A stretch of DNA of 64,000 bases from Cinclus cinclus (taxonomy: Eukaryota > Chordata > Aves > Passeriformes > Cinclidae), in the NCBI RefSeq assembly GCF_963662255.1, contig NC_085059.1, forward strand, positions 14,231,234 through 14,295,233, read 5' to 3'. Of this stretch, positions 38,371 through 48,614 are shown piece by piece (the first letter of the stretch is position 1; every line of letters begins with the position of its first letter). Below the pieces are notes generated by a model. That model saw only the letters and a list, made by a program, of their open reading frames with translations. It was not told where the DNA came from and did not search any database. The position numbers and the translations under genes are program-made.

Positions 38371-41300
38371 GATGGCAACTTTGGTTTGATTTTGGTTTAA
38401 TTTAATGAGAAAATGCTCCCAAATGAAAAGATTATATATGCCCAGTTTTGATCTCCTTAAAATGGAAGCAACCCCATCATAATGTAAATGCTAAGAATAT
38501 AGCATACAGAAAAGGAATTACTGGAATTATTTGTAGCAGGCATCTGTTTTAACTGTCAGGAACTAGACCTGACCAGACTTTGAAGATAATATTGTGCTAC
38601 CTTGAGCTCTGCTTTTTTGCTACATCACAAACCAGTGTAATCCAAAAACCAGATCAAAAAGAAACAAAACTAAATTGTAAATCCATATGAAAGCAGGAGA
38701 TGGATGTCTAAAAGGAAAAAAAATAACACCCTTACATAAGCATGTCTGTCTTCTCCTGGTATATTCATTGTGAGCAGCTCCTTCACCCTCTTATCCAGGT
38801 AAATTACATGTTCCACCTAAGGTGAGTTAGATTCACCTTCAACTCTAAAGGCAGTTCCAAGAAAGCATCTCTGTCAGGAGAGTATAGAACAATATAACTC
38901 TAAAATTCACTGACTTCAGAGAGATCAAACTCATGCTCAAACTGAAGAAGGACTGTACTAAACAAGGCTAGACTTCACAGGAGTCTAAATGCCTTTAGGA
39001 ATGCAGTGAAGGTAGCAGGAGGAAGGGGAGAAAGGTGGGCATTTCACATGGGTAGCTGGAATTGCTCTTAGGAAACGTCACTGACTGGATCTGAACAAGA
39101 GATTCGACATTTGCACTTTCAAAATTAGATTATATTAATACAACCCTGTAAAATAAAAACTGAGGGAAAAAAAGTTTCGTTCTCTCATTTAAAACAGGGA
39201 AGAAAGTACTCATAAATACTTAACAGCATTTTGGGACAACTGACAGACGTGCACTTGTACTGACAGCAGCCAAAGCACCAGACAGTTCCTGAGGATCCAT
39301 GACTGGTTAGGAAAGGGAAATGGATCACCACAAACCCACCCAGGTGAACCCAGGGCTACAGATAATGTCACATTGGGCACGAGTTGAAAAAGTACTGCTG
39401 GTGTTCCAAGCATTTCTAGAAGAAACAGAGTCTGGGCAAGAAGCCAGCCAGCCAGCAGGCTGCTCACTAACAGTTTGGGAGGGTTAGCACAGAGCACAGG
39501 AAAGACTAAAAATGTTATAGAGCAAACCCTGCCTGGTCCATCACAAGAAGAAACAAGTCCACTGCACTTGTAAGGTGTCTGTCTTGGTACCCCAGCCACG
39601 TAATGCTTACAGCTCATTTAGAAAACAATCACCCAGAGATGGCTTGAAAAGCTCAGTTTCTACATATCTTCTTCTAATAACTTTCCATTTTAATGACAAC
39701 ACTGTGACATTTTGGAGAGTTGGTCTTCTAGATTTAAAAAAGGAAGAGGATTATACTAATGGAGCCAAACTAGGACCTCGCATTATGTTACTGAAACTGA
39801 TGTTCCTTCCTTTGCTTCAGTGGGTGCAATCAGTTCACACTGATTGCTCATCATGACATAGTGATCCTGAGTCTTCTCAGTCCTGTCAGTAGTACATCTG
39901 ACCCTGCACTGCAGCCTAAGTTAATCATTCGTTCATTTTCCACTTCAGATGTAGTGTTCATGCTGTGTTTTCCCTGTCTAAGTACACACTCTAGCTCACA
40001 GACTACAAATGTCATAAGGAAACTGAGAGGGAGTTTATTCCTCTTAACTTCCACAACCAAATAGTGCCATCCTGTCAACTTGAAGAAGACATTTTTGGCA
40101 CATCTGCCTCAAGCACTGCAGAAGTATTTATGAAAAATCTAGATGTGTCAAGAGTTCTTCTACAATGGCAAGTTCATCTGCTGAGGTGAAGAAGGACAGT
40201 TGCCATAGCTTGGCAATATTCTGGAAGCATTAATACAATCCTAACTTTTTGTTGTTCTATAGTATTTTTTACAGCCTCCAACCACTTCTCCTTCACAGCC
40301 CTTGGAGAGGACAGCCAGCTCCCTCATTCTCCAACTGCATCCACAAGTAAGTATCTGGCCAAGGACCAAGAACATACTCAAAGCACAACACCTTCCACCA
40401 CAGCCTGCAGGCCATGGAGAACTGACCATGCTTGTTCTGCCACTCACTGGAGAATTAATTTCAATGATACCAGGACAACCAAGATGATAACAATTTGTCC
40501 AATATGGGTTTATCTTAAGCAGAAAAGCCTTCACAGTATTTTTTTAAATATGGTAAAAATCACATTCATAATTCAGAAAGCTGTTAAAAAATCTATTGAT
40601 TAGCTTTAACTTTGATTCCTCACCCACAATTTTTAATGACCTACTCCATGCAATCAGGTGACAATACACCTAGATTACATACTTCAGAAGTTCTCTTCAT
40701 CTGCCTCAGATTTGATTTTTAGGTCAATATATGTTTTGTTGACTTCTGATACAGAAAACCATGAGTACCCTAACTAATGAGTATCTGCTCAGTCAGGGCA
40801 GCAGATCTTCATCATTTGTAGTATAGTTCAAAAGTCCCTTCACATATCTACTATTTTCATGTAAAGTCCTTCCAACAGCTTGTCATTTGGCAATACCAAA
40901 TCCACCAGCCAGACTCTGCTAAGACAAAGACTGGAAAATAAGACATAGTTGGCAGTGCAGTGCAAACTAAAAGGGATGTTCAAAGGAAATAACATCTGAA
41001 GTTGGCAAGGTGGCAGATGCATTTGCTGACTTCAACCAGATTCAATCAACAAAAGTCTGCAAAGTAGGACACTTCAAGTCCAGTATTGTTTCAGCCCTGA
41101 TGACTGACACAAAAGACAGGAGACCACGAGAAGCTTAGACAGATGTCAAACCACCTTCAAAAGCAAGCACTTAAAAACAAATACTAGGAATTAAATTAAT
41201 CAAGTTTATAATGTAAAATTCTAATACTTGTCAGATGACAACTCAGTTGTAAGAGAGGCTACCATCCCTATCTCCAGAATAACTTAGATAAGGTGGAAAT

Positions 41301-43733
41301 ACTTGGGTCCACTGAAGAAAACTAGGTGTGAAGCAAAAAACAGACATAGAAAAACAGTTGAAAATAGCCTTGTCCATGTCTTTATTCACATCCAAACGTC
41401 AGTAAACCCAAGAAAAGCATATAGCCCAGTGGTCTCTAAGTATATCTTGCTGGCAACACATCGCTCCAAGGACTCTTCAGTACTCCTTGCAAACAACAAG
41501 AAATAAAAGGTAAAGAGAGAGACAGTTACAAGCAGAATTAACTTCTGTTATACTTGCTTATTTCTGTCCACATAGCAATGGCTTTTGAAGAAAAATTGGT
41601 ATAATTCCTTTGAGTATGTGTAATTCTATTGATAATCTGTTTTATACATTCACCCTGCAAGAAAGAAAGAAACTGAGATGGAGGGAAAGGGTAGAGGTGG
41701 AACATGGTACCCAAGGGAATGGAGTTCAATTTGTTGTTCCAAAACAGATTTACTGCACAATCTCAGGGAAATCTTTACAGTGTAAAGGTATTGAGACGAT
41801 GCTTCCTGCAGGAAGGCTTCAGTGACCTGGGATAAAAAATACAACTCTGCCCTGCAACATCTACTATGTAGATTCACGCTGGAGGAAGCAGTAATCCATT
41901 TCCAAAAGTATTAGCAGAACCACAGAAATTGTAATTCCATGTGAAAATCATCCAGATTAGAATGTGGCACTGCCCAGCCCAGAGCAAGTCTCTAGCTTCT
42001 TCTAATGAAAACAAGCACAACGGAAAAGACAGGCACATGGGTTGGGCATACAGGTTGAAAACTGCAATTCCTTTGGTAGCTTTCTGGATTCCAGTCATTT
42101 ATGAGTGTGTTTATAAATGTGAAAAAAAAATCAGTAATTTATAAAGCCTTTCCGTTTATATTTTCACTTCATTTTATAAGCCATTCTCATTCTTTGTCAT
42201 GTTTATATGCCACATGAGGCCTTGGACCTTTAGAGTCTCATCCAGAGTTTAACTCCTGTTCTATTTTATCATAACTCTTTTTTCTAAATATTAGGAGCCC
42301 ACACTCAGCCAAACACTGGAAGGAAGCAGGAACAAGCTCCCCACTGCCCTTACAGTCAACACCTGTGCTGAGGAGAAGAGCACAACACAAGGAGTAGCCA
42401 TGAACAGGATCTTCCTCCACCTTTCAGCACAGATGAACAACGAAGAAGAGCTTTGACTCTGTCCCAGTTCTAAAAGTAAAGAGCAAGTAAATTTGCCTTA
42501 CACAAAATGATGTGATAGATACATGACAGATACAGGGAGATAGATGATAGATACAGGGAGAGCACAGAACTTTTGCTTCCCCCATGAGGCAGAACTGCAG
42601 GCTCACACTCTGCTCTCTGAATGGCTCTTCTTGCTCAGTCCTGGCGCTTCTCTTACTCTCAGCCAGCTGTCCACATCAAACAACTGCAACATTAAAACCT
42701 GCTTCTCAAATCAGGAATGCACATGGCTAGAAGAAACCACAGGAAAGGAAAGACTAAGGGGAAAAGTATTTGATTCCCTTCCATTCTCAGATAGCCGACA
42801 TACTATCTCCATACATGTCATTTTCCTGGCACAGCAAATGAACAACTTCCTATGACTAAATAAATAGAAATACAAGTGACTCCTACTGGCTCTTTACGCA
42901 GAGGCAGAATGCATTACAATTAAGCAATTCCAAAATTACAAACTATAAAGGCTATAGCAAGGAAATACAGGCTGGATAAACCTGTCATTATGATAAAAAA
43001 TATAGCCCTTTTCTCACTAAACAAATTGCTGTGCAGTAATTACTGCTCAAATGACAGTGTGACAGTTTAGGATGTCAGGGACAAACAGTGATAATCTGAG
43101 TGCTGAACATGCACTTCAGAACAGAAAGCTGCAGCCAGTTTTAAAACACACAGCTTTGACAAATGTATCACAGGGGGCTGTTTTGCTCATAAAACTCAAA
43201 GTCTTCTGCAACTTTTCATCAATCACTTGATTAGGCAATGAAACTCACCAAGTGAAATATCCAAGAAAACAGACTCTGAATAAATTAAAGTTTTCCAGGA
43301 CAAAACCATATTTTACCTATCAAATTTGTTTCCAGGGTAGTCCAGCCCATTATCTGGGATTAACTCTTTCTAACATTTACCCTTGGAGGCTGGAAGTGAA
43401 AAGTGGAAGAAGATGCTGAGAACTTGCTATTTAACCTTCTGGTTTAGAGTATCAGATCCCTCAAGCAACTTTACCACAAATCAACATAAATGCTGGTTTC
43501 AGCTGTTCTGTTTCAGAGTAGCTACCTCAGAGCATGTACTCAAACTTCTAGTGCCACTGTCTGTAAAGCAGCTCCTGGTGCAGCACAGCTATTCCCACAC
43601 AAGGGAACATTAGTTAATTTGCATTCACAGTTACCATATGAGGTGTGAGTTTCTGACAGTCCACACATTTTATATTTGAAGACTGTAGGAAATTGATATC
43701 ATTATCTTTGATATAGTAACAAAAGTAACTTAC
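38371..43733. other. ADAMTS2 intron 2, segment next to exon 2
   Basis: Noncoding sequence starting at the exon 2 donor. I looked on the minus strand for the continuation of the propeptide (the family motif around FFIEPLE and HVVYRR) and did not see it here or further left. Small open frames match nothing known. Confidence 0.6.
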
Positions 43734-44095
43734 CAGTCCATCGCAATTGCTGATAGCAACTGAAGCATTTGGCAGATCAGTGATATCCCCAACATAGAGG
43801 CAATTCCCATAGAGAGGTTCAATACGAGTCTCCTTAGAGTCCTCCTGCCACTCAACTGTTGCTCCAGGGGCCACGAGCCTGGAGTTTGGCCTTAACCTGA
43901 AGTGGAACTCTCTTCCAAAAACAGTGACATTGTAAAATATCTGCTCATTTGCTGCTTCATGTTGCAAGTCCTCCACAGCTCTCCTGAAGCGTGCTTTTGG
44001 CGGTCCAGACACCAAGTGGGATAGGAACCTGCCCTCTGAATCGGTGCTTGTGGGGATGACAAGGCTGTACTCCTCTATATTCCTCAGGATTGAAT
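43734..44095 (-). CDS. ADAMTS2: ADAMTS2 exon 2 (front half of the propeptide)
   Basis: Internal exon of 362 bases: two bases completing Asp30, then 120 codons (residues 31-150). The acceptor is a long pyrimidine tract (44099 to about 44130) ending in AAAG. The donor is a consensus GTAAGT (43733-43728) directly after CDGL. The product is the N-terminal part of the reprolysin-type propeptide, which keeps the protease inactive in the secretory pathway. Visible features are YSLVIPTSTDSEGRFLSH near residues 39-56, a furin-like RFRR at 65-68, the family block FYNVTVFGREFHFRLRPN at 83-100 with an N-glycosylation sequon at Asn85, RLVAPGATVEWQ at 102-113, a second sequon at Asn139, and SNCDGL at 145-150. 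The RLVAPGAT and EPLxGxCLYVGD blocks fit ADAMTS2 better than the paralogues ADAMTS3 and ADAMTS14. The open frame runs on past the donor to a stop at 43614, but that part is intron. The metalloprotease and thrombospondin domains lie outside the window. Confidence 0.93.
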
Positions 44096-45066
44096 CTTTA
44101 CAGGGAGAAAGCAAGAGAGGACAGAGAGACTAGAACTAAACATATCCTGATGCCGCGGGATTTTTATTCCATTATTCATTAGCACAGCAGACACTTACAT
44201 AAGGCAGACGGACACTGCACTCTTTGCAGGCACTTGGTTCACCTGCATGAAGTGTGCAGAGTTCACTCAAACTTGCCTTTTCTTCCTCAAAATACCAGAC
44301 GGCAGAGTGAGCCTTCCCCCTGCCAGAACCCCGTACTCCTGCCCCTGCAGCGAGGTCCCGCTCCCCTTTGCCCACCCAGCCCGGACCCCGCAGCCCTGCA
44401 CACCCAGCCAGTGACCGGGTCACACACCCTCGGGGACTCTGGGGGTATCCCGGGCTGCCAGCGTTGAGGACAGGGCGTTGATTCACTTCGGGACTGCTCG
44501 CAGGGGCAGAGGTAGGGGCTAGGTTTGCAGGTGGTAAGCCCGCAAGGCAAAGGCACGTCCCTCAAAGTACCCCCGGAGCGGCGGGTTTGAGTGGAGCGGT
44601 GATGGGGACGATGCGGACAGCAATCGGGAGCGGTCTCAGTGCGGAGCCCGGGAGTTTTGGACGGAGGCGATGGCTCGGGCAGGAGGAAGAGGAGGAGGCA
44701 GACCAGCTGCCATGTGTTTCAGCCCGCACGGGGAACCCCAGGCACCGCTCCCTGTCCGCCGGGACTCGCCCGCTCCGCGGGGCAGGCAGCGGGCGGCGCG
44801 GGGCTGCGGGCAGCGGCGCGGCGCTGTCACCGCCGGGCGCTCTCGCATCCCTTCCCCGCCGGCCGCTCGGCTGCCCGGTCCCCGTCCCCGCCTGCCGCTT
44901 GCAGGAAACAACTGAAAACCCGGCAAAAGTAGCTGCAGAAGAAGTTCAAGGGGAGCCGAAAGCCGCGAGGCGACGAGCCGCTACTTGGGACGGGCGGGCT
45001 GCGGGCACCGGCCGGCGGCGGCGGGGCAGGGCGAACAGCCCCGAAGGCGTCCCGGCGGAGACCTAC
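44096..45066 (-). other. ADAMTS2: ADAMTS2 intron 1
   Basis: The 971-bp phase-1 intron between the two coding exons, with GTAGGT at the 5' end and a pyrimidine-rich AAAG at the 3' end. Its 5' two thirds are very GC- and CpG-rich and belong to the promoter CpG island. The base before the terminal AG is A, slightly below consensus, but it is the only acceptor close by that restores the propeptide frame. Open frames through this stretch, including a 260-codon one on the opposite strand, reflect the scarcity of stop codons in GC-rich DNA. Confidence 0.85.
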
Positions 45067-45154
45067 CTCTGTCCCCGGGGCGCCGCAGGGCGCCGGCGGG
45101 CAGGGCGAGCGCGCAGCAGAGCAGGACGCAGGCGATGCCCGCGGGAGGGTCCAT
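45067..45154 (-). CDS. ADAMTS2: ADAMTS2 exon 1, coding part (start codon and signal peptide)
   Basis: Coding part of the first exon of the procollagen I/II/III N-proteinase, a secreted zinc metalloprotease that removes the amino-propeptide of fibrillar procollagens. Read on the minus strand from ATG at 45154-45152, it encodes 29 residues plus one base. The start sits in a near-ideal Kozak context (GCCGCG before ATG, G after). Residues 1-6 read MDPPAG, which I recall as the start of mammalian ADAMTS2. Residues 7-22 are a hydrophobic signal-peptide core (IACVLLCCALALPAGA) with probable cleavage near the PAGA/LRR junction. The exon ends AGAG followed by donor GTAGGT (45066-45061). The single leftover G joins the first two bases of exon 2 to make Asp30. 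Compared with human as I recall it, the leucine/proline-rich leader is much shorter. Residues after the first six are not closely conserved, so identity rests on the start, splice phase and exon 2. Confidence 0.88.
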
Positions 45155-45250
45155 CGCGGCGGTCCCGGCCCGACGCGGGGGCCGGCGCCCGGGCTGCCCG
45201 CAGCCGGGGCGGGCCAGGCGGCAGCCCCGCTCCGCGCTGCTCCGCGCCGC

Positions 45251-45283
45251 TCAGCGCTGCCCCGCGCCCCGCCGCCCGCGCAT
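45251..45283 (-). other. Short upstream ORF in the ADAMTS2 leader
   Basis: The only upstream ATG seen between the start codon and the promoter elements is at 45283-45281. It opens a 10-codon frame (M-R-G-R-R-G-A-G-Q-R) that ends in TGA before the main start. Its initiation context is weak (C at -3, C at +4), so most ribosomes should scan past it to the strong Kozak start at 45154. It matters only if transcription starts upstream of 45283. Confidence 0.4.
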
Positions 45284-45334
45284 TCGCCCAGCCGCAGCCG
45301 CAGCGGCAGTGGCGGCCGCGCTCCCGGCTCGCAG

Positions 45335-45540
45335 CGAAGCAGAGACACCAGGAGGCGGCGGGGGTATAGTACTGGAAGCACAGGGCGTGCGGAGTGAAGT
45401 CAGGCTGATTGACAGAGGCGCTGCCACACGGCGCAGCCGGGCCGCGGGCAGCGGGGACGGGACCGCCCGCCCCGCCGGGAGCCCCCGCGCCGCCCCCGCC
45501 GCGCTCCGGGCAGCCCCGGCCGGCAGCGCCCGCCCCGCTC
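45335..45540 (-). promoter_or_regulatory. ADAMTS2: Probable ADAMTS2 core promoter
   Basis: Reading toward the gene there are GC boxes of Sp1 type at about 45526-45540 and 45463-45479 (GGGGCGGG on the minus strand). A CCAAT-like GTCAATCAG follows at 45413-45405, and a weak TATA-like ACTATACCCC at 45371-45362. The CAAT-like and TATA-like elements are about 40 bp apart, so initiation would fall near 45335 and the 5' untranslated region would be roughly 180 nt. The elements are visible; their use and the start site are inferred. A TATA-less start spread over the island is just as likely. Confidence 0.4.
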
Positions 45541-46542
45541 CGGGACGGGCCCGCCGAAGGGGACGGGAGCTGGCAGAACGCGTGTGGAGGCGAAAAGGAA
45601 CGCCCCGCGTCCGGCTCGGGAGCCCCCGGGAGCTGGGGCAGCGTCCCGATAGCGAGACCCGCGGGCCGCGCCGTCCCAGCTGTGCGTCCGTAAGGAAACG
45701 AGCGGAGACTGACGAGGCTGACAAACTTAAGGCACCTCGGCGTGAGTTGCGTTGCAGTCTTGGTTTCCAGTTGACAGCAGGGACCCAGATGGAAAAAGTG
45801 CCGCCGGCAGAGGCAAATCTCGGTCAGAGATCTTTATCTGATCCAATAAATTACTCTAAGCAGCCATTTCACAGGAAAAGTTGTTTGGACTATTTGCTAA
45901 TAAGACTGCAATTGCTTCCTGCGATCTTACATTAAATGTCTGCAATTGGAGAGATAGACCCCGAAAGTCTTTAGGAATACTATAAATACAATACAGAAGA
46001 AAGATTTTTAAATAATTAAATAATCAAGAGCAGCCTTTATGGTAGAAAACAAGTTATATTTGTTTCCATATGGCCAGGATAAATGCCATACTGCTTATTC
46101 CCTTCAAATAATGTATATATTTACTCAGCTTTTACATTATTGGGATCATCTGCTGTTTTCACCACTTTACTCTTTAACCTTGCAGAATCCTATTTGCCAT
46201 TCCTGTGCTCCCCCTGGCCACATTCCTGTGCTCCCCTGCCAGCCCACATCCCTGCCTGCCCCAGGCTGATTCTCACTGTATCTGCATGTGTTACACCTCT
46301 CTGGAAAGCTGCAGGCAATGGCTTCCTGCAGGAAGCTGGTCTTCTGCCAAGGAATTTTCCTGGGTATCCTTGACTATTCTTGCTCCTTTATGACTGAGGG
46401 TCCAGCTATTACCTTCTACCCCTATATTATGGAGACGAATAAAAGGTACAGAAGAAAAGTAGCAGCAAGCCAGTCCTGCTTGCTGCCCAAGAAGAGGTTT
46501 TCTGGACCCCAGCCCTGATCAGTTATGGTGGTCTATGATTTC

Positions 46543-46564
46543 TGCTTGCTTGCTTGCTTGCTTT
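46543..46564. repeat. (TTGC)n tetranucleotide repeat
   Basis: About five perfect TTGC units ending in TTT. A short microsatellite. Confidence 0.9.
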
Positions 46565-46735
46565 GATGTCCTGGTTTGGCTTCCCCATTTTTTAGGCTGA
46601 GGATATAAAAGGAAATATTATTCTGAATGACAAGGCAGATCAGCTTGTACAATGAATTCAAACATGCCTTTTCTTGTCTTTTCAAATGACCCCTATTTGG
46701 AATTGCTGTCTGCACCAGGCTTCTCCCAGTTCTTC

Positions 46736-46822
46736 CTTTTGGTTTGGTTTTATGTTGGCTTTTTTGTTGGTTTGTTTGTTTGTTTGGTTGGTTGGTTTGG
46801 TTTGGTTTGGTTTTGGTTTGGG
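46736..46822. repeat. (TTTG/TTTGG)n simple repeat
   Basis: About 87 bases of T and G on the plus strand: first mixed TTTGG, then three TTTG units, then GGTTGGTT and four TTTGG units. It is a compound microsatellite likely to vary in length. Confidence 0.9.
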
Positions 46823-48566
46823 TCCATATTAAGCAGTTTCTCTTAAAATTTCATGTGCTTTCATCAGTACACAGCTGGTAAAATTCCAACTTCTTTTTTT
46901 TTGGACTTGTATTTTAAGCTGATGATGTGGCTTTTTTATGTTTCATCCATCCCATCCTGCTCAAATTGAAATAACTTCTGCACATAAACTTGAAAGGGAG
47001 AGGGGTTGGCCCTCTGCATTTGAAATCAAAATTTTTATTTGTATATGATTCATGCAAAAAAATAATAATAATAAGACAGAGTAGATTATACAAATACAAC
47101 AACCCAGCCATTAGTTCTACTAATTAAGATGGATTTTTACTCTTAAAAATACTGGAGGTTAAAAAATGTGCTTTAATATGGATAACAGCTGTACTCCAGA
47201 GTAATGATATAAACAAAAAGAATCAGTGACTGCCTTCATGTAATTTATTTCTATGCAGAAACCAAGTTCTATGTGCATATGTTGTTACCTTACCACATGG
47301 AGACAAAAGCTCCATGGGTTGCAGGGCTTGGGGGACTGTTTTACAACCTTCTTTAAAAATTTAAACAAAACCAAACTAAGAACCAGTGTCAAATCAGTGG
47401 AGCCAGATCTGCAGTTGGTAAAAACTGTGCTTCCACTGCACTCGCTGGAATAAATTCTGATGCCCACTGAAGTGGGAGTTTTGCCATTGACTCAGCAGAG
47501 CCAAGCCATTTATTTTCTGCAATAAATTCCCAGTGAGATTTAGACCAACTGAGGATATGCCACATGGCACAGCAACGGGCCTGTTGTCCTTCCACAGGAA
47601 AAGTGGATGCACGTTTGACCCTGAGGAGGTGGTCCAAAGCATGCCAACCACCACAGAGCCCAAAGGAGGGAAATTCAAGAGGAGTCCTTATGTCCCTGCC
47701 ATCATGCCACTGTAGCAGAGAAATTCAGGGAAATACCTTCCTCAAAACTAGTTTTCCATTTCTTACACTGGGATTCTTGTCACAGACAGATGAGGTTGTG
47801 GCCTGGGTTTCCTTAGTGTGACATTACCATGGCTGTCTCCAGAGTGATGTTTCCATACATTTTAGAATCAGCTAGAAAAAAAGCGTGGAATGTATGGACT
47901 GCTAGATTAATTATAGTCTACAACCCTCTAAATTAATTGGTGTGAATGAAGTCACACCATATTCATTTCACTGGAATGAAGGGAGAAGGACCAGCTATTG
48001 TAACTGTGCTTGGATAATTTGATCTGAGAGTATGGCTGTGCTGCTGCCAGCCATGACTATAGTCACACAGATGTTTGCCTTCACTGGATACAGGCATACA
48101 GAAAGGAGAAAATGATGCTCTGTGTGTCCTGAATGAATGCCCAGACAGAAGGAAAGGTGTTCTAGCAGCTGAAATACCTGAATTAGTGTTAAACAAGACA
48201 GCAGAGGTATGAACAGCCCTGCAACTAAACTGATAACGGGGCTCAGCACAGATTGTGGAGTATTTATTGGATTTACAGATCTTCTAATCCACACCAAGTT
48301 TGTGCTATCTGTTCCTGTTCCAGCTAGGGTTCATAACTGCAGCTAGGGTGCATAAACTGCAGCCAAACCTTCCCTTGGAGATGCTCTCACAACATTTAAT
48401 TTTGCTTAGGAAAATGAATAGATTCTAAGTTTAATAACCAATACTGCTCTGAAGGTGTTTTAAACACATATAACTGCACATCGCAATGACAAATTTACTG
48501 TATCTAGAATTTTTAAGATCTCTTGCTGTTTTCAAGGGAAAATGACTCTTTTCCTTTTATTTGTAG

Positions 48567-48614
48567 GACTGCAGCACTGTGCCTTCTGCAAAGGGCACAT
48601 CAACACCTATGCAG
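48567..48614 (+). other. Possible small exon flanked by good splice signals
   Basis: A 48-base block preceded by a pyrimidine-rich tract ending TTTGTAG and followed by CAG/GTAACT, so both splice signals fit on the plus strand. The block is open in one frame (residues GLQHCAFCKGHINTYA), which I cannot place in any family. An AATAAA lies downstream at 48812-48817. It could belong to a noncoding RNA transcribed away from ADAMTS2, or be chance. Confidence 0.2.

Larger units (their letters stand above)
44310..45690. promoter_or_regulatory. CpG island over the ADAMTS2 promoter, exon 1 and intron 1
   Basis: About 1.4 kb of dense GC and CpG in a window that is otherwise AT-rich. CpG runs such as GGCGGCGGCGGG recur on both sides of exon 1. 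The island is centred on the ADAMTS2 start and extends about 0.5 kb upstream of it. Edges are judged by eye. CpG-island promoters often fire in both directions, so a divergent transcript to the right is possible but unproven. Confidence 0.85.
45700..48566. other. Upstream intergenic DNA, no gene seen
   Basis: Lies 5' of ADAMTS2. Composition falls from the CpG island to AT-rich within about 200 bp. It holds two simple repeats near 46.55 and 46.75 kb. The 316-codon plus-strand frame at 44985-45935 ends here but is an artefact of GC-rich DNA. No coding exon of a neighbouring gene was recognised. Confidence 0.6.

Noticed and set aside
43734..44095. Assignment of exon 2 to ADAMTS3 or ADAMTS14
   Set aside because: Both share the FNVTVFG and SNCDGL blocks, but RLVAPGAT, the EPLxGxCLYVGD spacing and the exon 1 MDPPAG start fit ADAMTS2 best.
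43614..44114. Taking the whole 166-codon minus-strand frame as one protein
   Set aside because: Its first codon is TTG inside the splice acceptor tract, and its last 40 codons lie after a consensus GTAAGT donor. Only 43734-44095 is exon.
44587..45369. 260-codon plus-strand open frame over intron 1 and exon 1
   Set aside because: Same GC-rich artefact. It overlaps the supported minus-strand exon and resembles no protein family.
44827..45381. 184-codon minus-strand open frame over exon 1
   Set aside because: It begins at a GTG rather than an ATG and is in a different frame from the MDPPAG start. It runs through the exon 1 donor.
44985..45935. 316-codon plus-strand open frame across the CpG island
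   Set aside because: Arg/Ala/Pro/Gly-rich translation with no domain, antisense to exon 1 and its promoter. Stop codons are rare in such GC-rich DNA, so several frames are open at once.
47533..47715. Possible exon after a TTGTCCTTCCACAG acceptor-like sequence
   Set aside because: No convincing donor follows and the translated sequence is unfamiliar, so there is too little to support an exon.
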